Assembly: GCA_013398955.1 (NCBI GenBank) | Contig: VWPU01001281.1 | Span: 1 to 64,000 of the forward strand | Direction of reading: 5' to 3' | DNA: 64,000 nucleotides | Source of the DNA: Callaeas wilsoni | Taxonomy: Eukaryota > Chordata > Aves > Passeriformes > Callaeidae | Shown: piece after piece, positions 58,889-64,000 of the stretch | Layout: each line of letters starts with the position of its first letter | Numbering within the stretch: the stretch's first letter is position 1 | The notes under the pieces: generated by a model | Seen by the model: only the letters and a program-made list of their open reading frames with translations | Told to the model about the DNA's origin: nothing | Database searches by the model: none | Position numbers and translations under genes: made by a program

Positions 58889-60752
58889 TTTTAATAGTGC
58901 TTCTGAGTATAACCTTTACTTTTCTCAGCTCTAATAGCTGGGTGAAAGGGATCAGCCACATTTTAGGAAATTTTATTTTCCACACTTACAAAGGAAAAAG
59001 ATCCGTTGTGTCCTCCCTAAAATGCAACAGAGTTGCATAACACTTCCTTTTCCTTTTTTTTTCCTGACTGCTTCTTCCAGCTACTATTCTGAGAGCTGAT
59101 ATCTTGGATTTTTCTATTTACTGCTTGTGCCACTCTGCATTGTGCCATTTGAAGAACTTATCTCCTGTGCTTTCTTAATGCTGCAACCATTGTTTAAACC
59201 ACAATTCAAAGGTTTAGATCTTTTTCTTAAGGAAGTGGAATTTTCCTTCAGGAACAATTGAACAAAAGCTAGATATTTTGTATCTAATTCAGGAAATATT
59301 TGGCACATCCCATTTACTTTAGAACGATTATTTCCATGGAGACTGAAAATGTACTGCTTCCTTGAGGAGGAAGACACAAAACATCATTTGTAAATCAAAA
59401 TCTTCTGCAAATGTAAACAGAAATCATCTCTTATGTTTATAGAGCAAAACCAATTAGAGAGTTTCAACTAATCTCCTCAGGATCTTGGTCCTTTGGAAAA
59501 ATGCTTTTCTTTTAAGTGTCTAAAGTGGTCAATACCAGTTGGATACACTTTTTGGAGACTCCCTTGATGCACAACCCTTGCTCCCAATCCCATGCTAAGC
59601 TGAATGTGTTGTTCTGTGATTTCCTTTGTACAATTGCTCATCACTCTGTGAAAGAGTATTAAATAAAAGAAGATTTTTAATGCGTCAGAGCCTGCTAATC
59701 AGAGCTGCTTTATTACATTTTGGTGGAGTAAGTGTGCTAATGACTGCATAATGTGTTTGCACTGCAATGTGATTTCAGTGCAGTTTGTTTGAAAGCCTAA
59801 TTGTGCCCAGCTGCCTTGGTTTGCATGATGGACAGTTGATAGTCGGCGTCTCCCTGCTAATGCAGGGTCCAGGAGGGACGTGGGCTGGATTGTTCACTCC
59901 AATTTAGCTCTGACAAAAGGGACCGTGCCATCAGCGGCCGCCGTTACACCTAATGAATTGCTGCTGGGATTTCACTTTGTGTGCCAATTAAATGCTGGAT
60001 GAGTGTGAGCCAGCATCAGGTTTGTGAAACATTTCTTATGTGTCGTAAAGAAGAGTGCATTATTAATTGTATTTCATGTTTATGGAGCTTCCATTGTGTA
60101 GAGATCTCAAACATGCTTGGAAATATTGAGGTGTTCATGGTCATCAGGACACTGAAGGGAAAGTGAGAGGCACTGGAAATGACTATTTAAATTTATGCAA
60201 CAAAATCTAAAATGAGATGTATGTATACTAAGATCAGACTCCTGCTTCTAATACCAAACATATTTCCAAAGCCTGGAAAATTCCAGACTACATGCCAAGG
60301 ATTAAGCATCTTGTTAAACTGAGTCATCAGAATTAGTCTGATAATAATAAAATGTGAAGATACCCTGTGTCACGTGGAAATATAGTGAAAATAAAGCTGT
60401 AGTTAATTTTTCTTTACCATTATTTGACTTACAAAGGATGGAGAATTCTTGCTAGTCCAGTGCCCAGGGACAGACTCCTGCAGTACGTGTCAGGTCAGCT
60501 ACGGGCACACATTAGGATACAGAGACATGCAGAGAGCTTCAAACCCTTGGGTTTGAGCACTGGTTCAATGCCTTTTCTCAAAGAACCGGATCCGCCTGCC
60601 TGAACTTCTCACAGAGGTGAAACAATCGCCATACTGAGGTGAGCAACAGTTCAAAGCCATGCAAATGAGTGTAAGGAAATGCAAGTGCAAAACAAGCCAG
60701 ATAAGCACAGATATATCAGTCTGTGCTCCTAGAACTTCTACTAGAGAAATAA
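58889..60752. other. 1.9-kb stretch with a candidate conserved element
   Basis: 59690-60010 contains no recognised repeat and is rich in ctaat/aattaaat-type motifs, with an isolated GCGGCCGC at 59935-59942 in otherwise AT-rich DNA. No coding gene recognised. Confidence 0.45.
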
Positions 60753-60819
60753 TTGGGGTTGGAACGAAATGATCTTTAATGTCCTTTTCCATCCCAAACC
60801 GTTCCGAGATTCTGTGATT
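60753..60819 (+). mobile_element. CR1 LINE, very short 3' end
   Basis: Sense tail 'ggggttggaacgaaatgatc', 'tttaatgtccttttccatcc', 'caaaccgttccgagattctg'. Confidence 0.88.
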
Positions 60820-61792
60820 GATTCTAATTGCTCAGAAATACTGGATTGGTACAGAGCTACCTGAAAAGGCAGCCCATAAAAGTTAAAGGAAAGGATAATC
60901 ACTGTACATTCAGTTGCTCGTTTGACCTGGTACAACTCTGAGGCAACAGAGGGAAACTGAAAAGTTTCAGTGCTGATGAATTATTAGGCAGAACTTCTGA
61001 TGTCAAGATACCATTGGACAAGACCTCGATAACACCTGCCCATCTCCATCTGACTGGATTATTCTGGTTCAGAGCTCATTCCAGCCGTGGACAAACTTCG
61101 CACTTTCTGTGACACCTTCAGGGAGGAGACCACAGTGTAGGAGGAACCTCCGAAGCAACTAATATTTGGATTTAAATATGGGAAAATCAAAGAGATTTGG
61201 CCAGCTATGGGATGAGCAAAGCCATTGCTTGCTAATGTTGGCAAGTTAATACAGAAAGTCAGAATTATTGAATGAAATAGCTCATTGGAGGGGTGGCATC
61301 AGCACATCTGGGGACCTGTGGAGCTGTTTAGATGCTTGTACTTGGGGTATAAGCACCGTGAGGAATGATGGAGCCACCAGCCAGGGCCCGACACATTTAC
61401 AGGTGGGATGTGAGTGGCCCAGACAAGAGTTGTGTGGCTCTGTGGTGCTGGTCTGTACTGGGCCAGATGCGCAGGGCCGTGCTTAGTGTGTGGTGCATGT
61501 GTCTGTGTGCGTCAGGGATCATAACCTGCTGCCTTGCTGTGTAAATTTTAGATTTTTTGTCACTGACTGACACGGTCTGTTCTTGCTGCCACCCACCCCA
61601 AAGACTTTCTGATGGAAGCACTGAAGGGATTGTGAAAACAGAAATGATTCCTGTTGCTCGGGGATATTGCAGCGGTGTTGACATATCCACTGGATAACAG
61701 GGATGGAGAGATTTCCGCTCCAATCTGAGTATTTAATATCAATTTGGTTGTCAGGGGACCGGACACACATTGAAAGCGGTGTGTAAATAGAC
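60820..61792. other. 1-kb stretch without a recognised gene
   Basis: Mixed composition. Three overlapping - strand frames of 79-108 codons (61397-61845) partly overlap the next CR1 and resemble nothing known. Confidence 0.4.
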
Positions 61793-62043
61793 AGCACAAG
61801 AGGGAATGGCCTCAAGCTGTGCCAGGGAAGGGTCAGGTTGGGCATCAGGAGGAATTTCGTCCTGGAAAGGGTGGTGAGGCCTTGTCAGGGGCTGCGCAGG
61901 GAGGTGGTGGAGTCCCCATCCCTGGAGGTGTCCAAGGAAGGGCTGGGCATGTCACTCAGAGTCTGGGACAAGGTGGGGGTCGGGCACAGCTTGGACTCGA
62001 TAGTCCTGGAGGGCTTTTCCAACCTCAGTGATTCTGGGATTCC
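61793..62043 (+). mobile_element. CR1 LINE, 3' end (ttggactcgat type)
   Basis: Sense CR1 with landmarks 'gggaatggcctcaagctgtg', 'gtcaggttgggcatcaggag', 'gcagggaggtggtggagtcc', 'ccatccctggaggtgtccaa' and the end 'cttttccaacctcagtgatt', 'ctgggattcc'. GC-rich and little decayed. It explains most of the long + frame that runs to 62347. Confidence 0.95.
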
Positions 62044-64000
62044 AGGAAGCAATGCATTAACTCTTTTTGTATTATTCATTCTGATTTTGCAGATTGTATT
62101 AATTCACTTCTCAAGCCTGCACAGGACTGGAAGTTTTCCCTCAGATTTTGGTCTCAATGTAAATTTGTTGCTCTGTGGGGCCAGTACTGAAGGTCATTCC
62201 AAAGCCAAGAGATATCCACCCATTAACCCCGACCAGGTCCCTTTCCGACCCCCGTGGCTCCAGAAGAACTCTCGTTTAAGATTCTGCTTTCAAACGCAAC
62301 AATCCATTCACGGTTGTTATTCTTGCAGCGTAACTCCTGGGATGTAAATGAGAGCTGTCTCTATCTACCTGTGTATCTGAGTTTCCTTTTTGCATATTCT
62401 AATTGATTAGGTTGAAAATAAATGACAGTATTCTACTTGCTTAGGCAGAACTGGGCATATTAATTGACTTATTCTATAACATTGGAAAATAATGATGATT
62501 TACTCCTCATTTGCATAGGAACATATTCAAGCAGCTTTTGGCTACCAATGAACACTCTGGGAAGCAGTTGAAGATGGTCAGTAAAGCATTTTTTTCTTAC
62601 TGACGGTTCGAGTGTCACGAGCAAGCACTAATATTTATTGAAACTCAGCTTCAGTGCTGAAGAAAGACGTGCAAGACCTGCTCCATTTCTGTACCTTTTA
62701 AAACACTAGCTCTTTGTTCCTTTGTCCTGGCTACGTGTGACATTTTCTTTTTAAAGCTGAAACATGGGAAGGCAAATGTCCCCTGCAGACCCTGGACTAG
62801 TCAAAGAGCTGTCTTCTTTTGGTTGTTTCTTCCGGAAACACTGCTTTGAAAGAAATCACTGTTGTAGAACCAATTAGGTTCTTTAGGTGGATCATTTCTC
62901 AGTCACTGGAATAATGAATTCCCATTTGCTCAAAGGGTTGCATTCACCCTTCAGTGGCTAAACAAACAGGAATTCATTGCCACAGCTAGGCAACCAAAAT
63001 TACTTATGCATTCTTTTCAGAATCTCTTTTTTTTCTTCTTTATTCAACTCACCATAAAGATTATTGTTTAATGAGGGGGAAGTTCAATTGGTGCCAAATG
63101 AAAAGGCACAAGCCTTCTAAGCCAGAGTATATTTTTCAGAAGTGGCTTATTTGTCAGGCTCTTGCAAATTTGCATTTGGGGTGGATTTCTTTGTTAGTCA
63201 AACCACAAATGGAACATTCGTTTTCTGGCTTTTTACAGGATTTCGATTTACTGGACACAGAAAGATAAAACACTTCCTCAAAAACTAATAATGCAAATTA
63301 TATATATTAAATATACATGATGTTATAAGAGATTGCATTACATGTTATGTATAAGTTATGTGTAATAATATAAAGTGTAGTTTAAAGGTGTTCGCAGCAT
63401 GAATCGCCACTCTGGTCATCAAACCTTTCTGCTTTTTCCCATTGTATGTTGATAATAACATAATTATCTACTATATCTGCTTTGATTTATGGGGGGGAAA
63501 AAACTTTATGGCTATGTCAGGGTTAATTGAATCATAATCAGTCTTCTTCTGGAAATCAGATTTGCGCCTGAAGTGGAGTCATCTGACCATCTGTAATAGC
63601 TGGCTAAATGCTCAAATGAAAATGTAATTGTGGTGTTTGCTTCTTTTCAGCTTGTTATTTCTCCATATCATTTTGGAGTCAAAGTTCAGGAAAGATGCAG
63701 TTACCAGAAAGATCACTTTATAACATTTGTGTCTTTTGCATCTACCTCACAGCTGAACTTCACAGTAAATTAAGTTAGGGAGAGGAGCTACAGAAAATAC
63801 AGCAAATTGTATTTGTTTTCTAATAAAGGTCAGCTGAATCTAGAAAATTATGAAAAATAACTCTCTGTATATGTTTTTGTATGGTTTTATATTGTGTTTC
63901 ACTCATTTTAATTTAAAAATGTGTTTAGATCATTGCAGTAAACCAAGCTCACAGAGACTTTAGTGCCATTTTCCAGTCGGCCTCTTGCGAGATGGCTGTC
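62044..64000. other. 2-kb stretch to the window end; candidate regulatory element
   Basis: 62400-62409 is a palindromic paired homeodomain site TAATTGATTA and 62509-62516 a perfect octamer ATTTGCAT, in repeat-free sequence. 63294-63375 is an AT-rich run. No coding gene, RNA or mobile element recognised up to the end. Confidence 0.45.

Noticed and set aside
61838..62347. 169-codon plus frame
   Set aside because: The first half is CR1 3' UTR and the rest runs into unrelated sequence by chance.

Overview
The window looks like avian nuclear DNA, most likely from a songbird (passerine). The evidence is the repeat content. I recognise 28 fragments of the CR1 LINE retrotransposon (12 on +, 16 on -; about 4.7 kb, roughly 7% of the window). 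All are short 3' ends, many carrying the 3'-UTR wording typical of bird CR1 (a motif reading 'catgggcagggacacc' on the - side, and 3' tails like 'gattctatgat'). The rest is mostly AT-rich single-copy DNA with many homopolymers and TTTA, CAAA and TTTG microsatellites. Bacterial features (operons, ribosome binding sites, CRISPR, IS elements) are absent.

I find no protein-coding gene, rRNA or tRNA that I can support. The long open frames are explained by stop-free purine/pyrimidine satellites (8.1-8.5 kb and 34.2-34.5 kb), by CR1 3' UTRs, or by chance at this base composition. The window is best read as intergenic desert or the inside of a large intron.

Layout: 1-345 is a GC- and CpG-rich block of unknown nature with a small 10-bp tandem repeat. 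2.1-2.7 kb is a cluster of three CR1 fragments, two of them a tail-to-tail inverted pair. 2.7-9.4 kb is CR1-free and holds the 40-bp higher-order GA satellite. 9.4-11.2 kb has three CR1 copies, including the longest (about 460 bp). 11.2-17.0 kb is CR1-free with a 43-bp tandem duplication. 17-28.3 kb has eight CR1 copies plus splice-site-like signals near 25.35 and 27.75 kb. 28.3-36.5 kb is sparse and carries the 20-bp higher-order TTTCC satellite. 36.5-43.8 kb has scattered CR1 copies and an open frame on the - strand at 39.1-39.55 kb. 47.4-48.1 kb is a second tail-to-tail CR1 pair. 52.7-62.0 kb is again CR1-rich, including one copy that keeps a decayed reverse-transcriptase FADD motif.

Several repeat-free stretches (about 36.92-37.02, 58.02-58.15, 59.69-60.01 and 62.38-62.57 kb) have clustered homeodomain-type and POU-type motifs and are my best candidates for conserved regulatory elements. 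That is inference from motif content only and needs a multi-bird alignment. I did not find a convincing new biological system. The most unusual structures are the two near-perfect higher-order purine/pyrimidine satellites and the inverted CR1 pairs.
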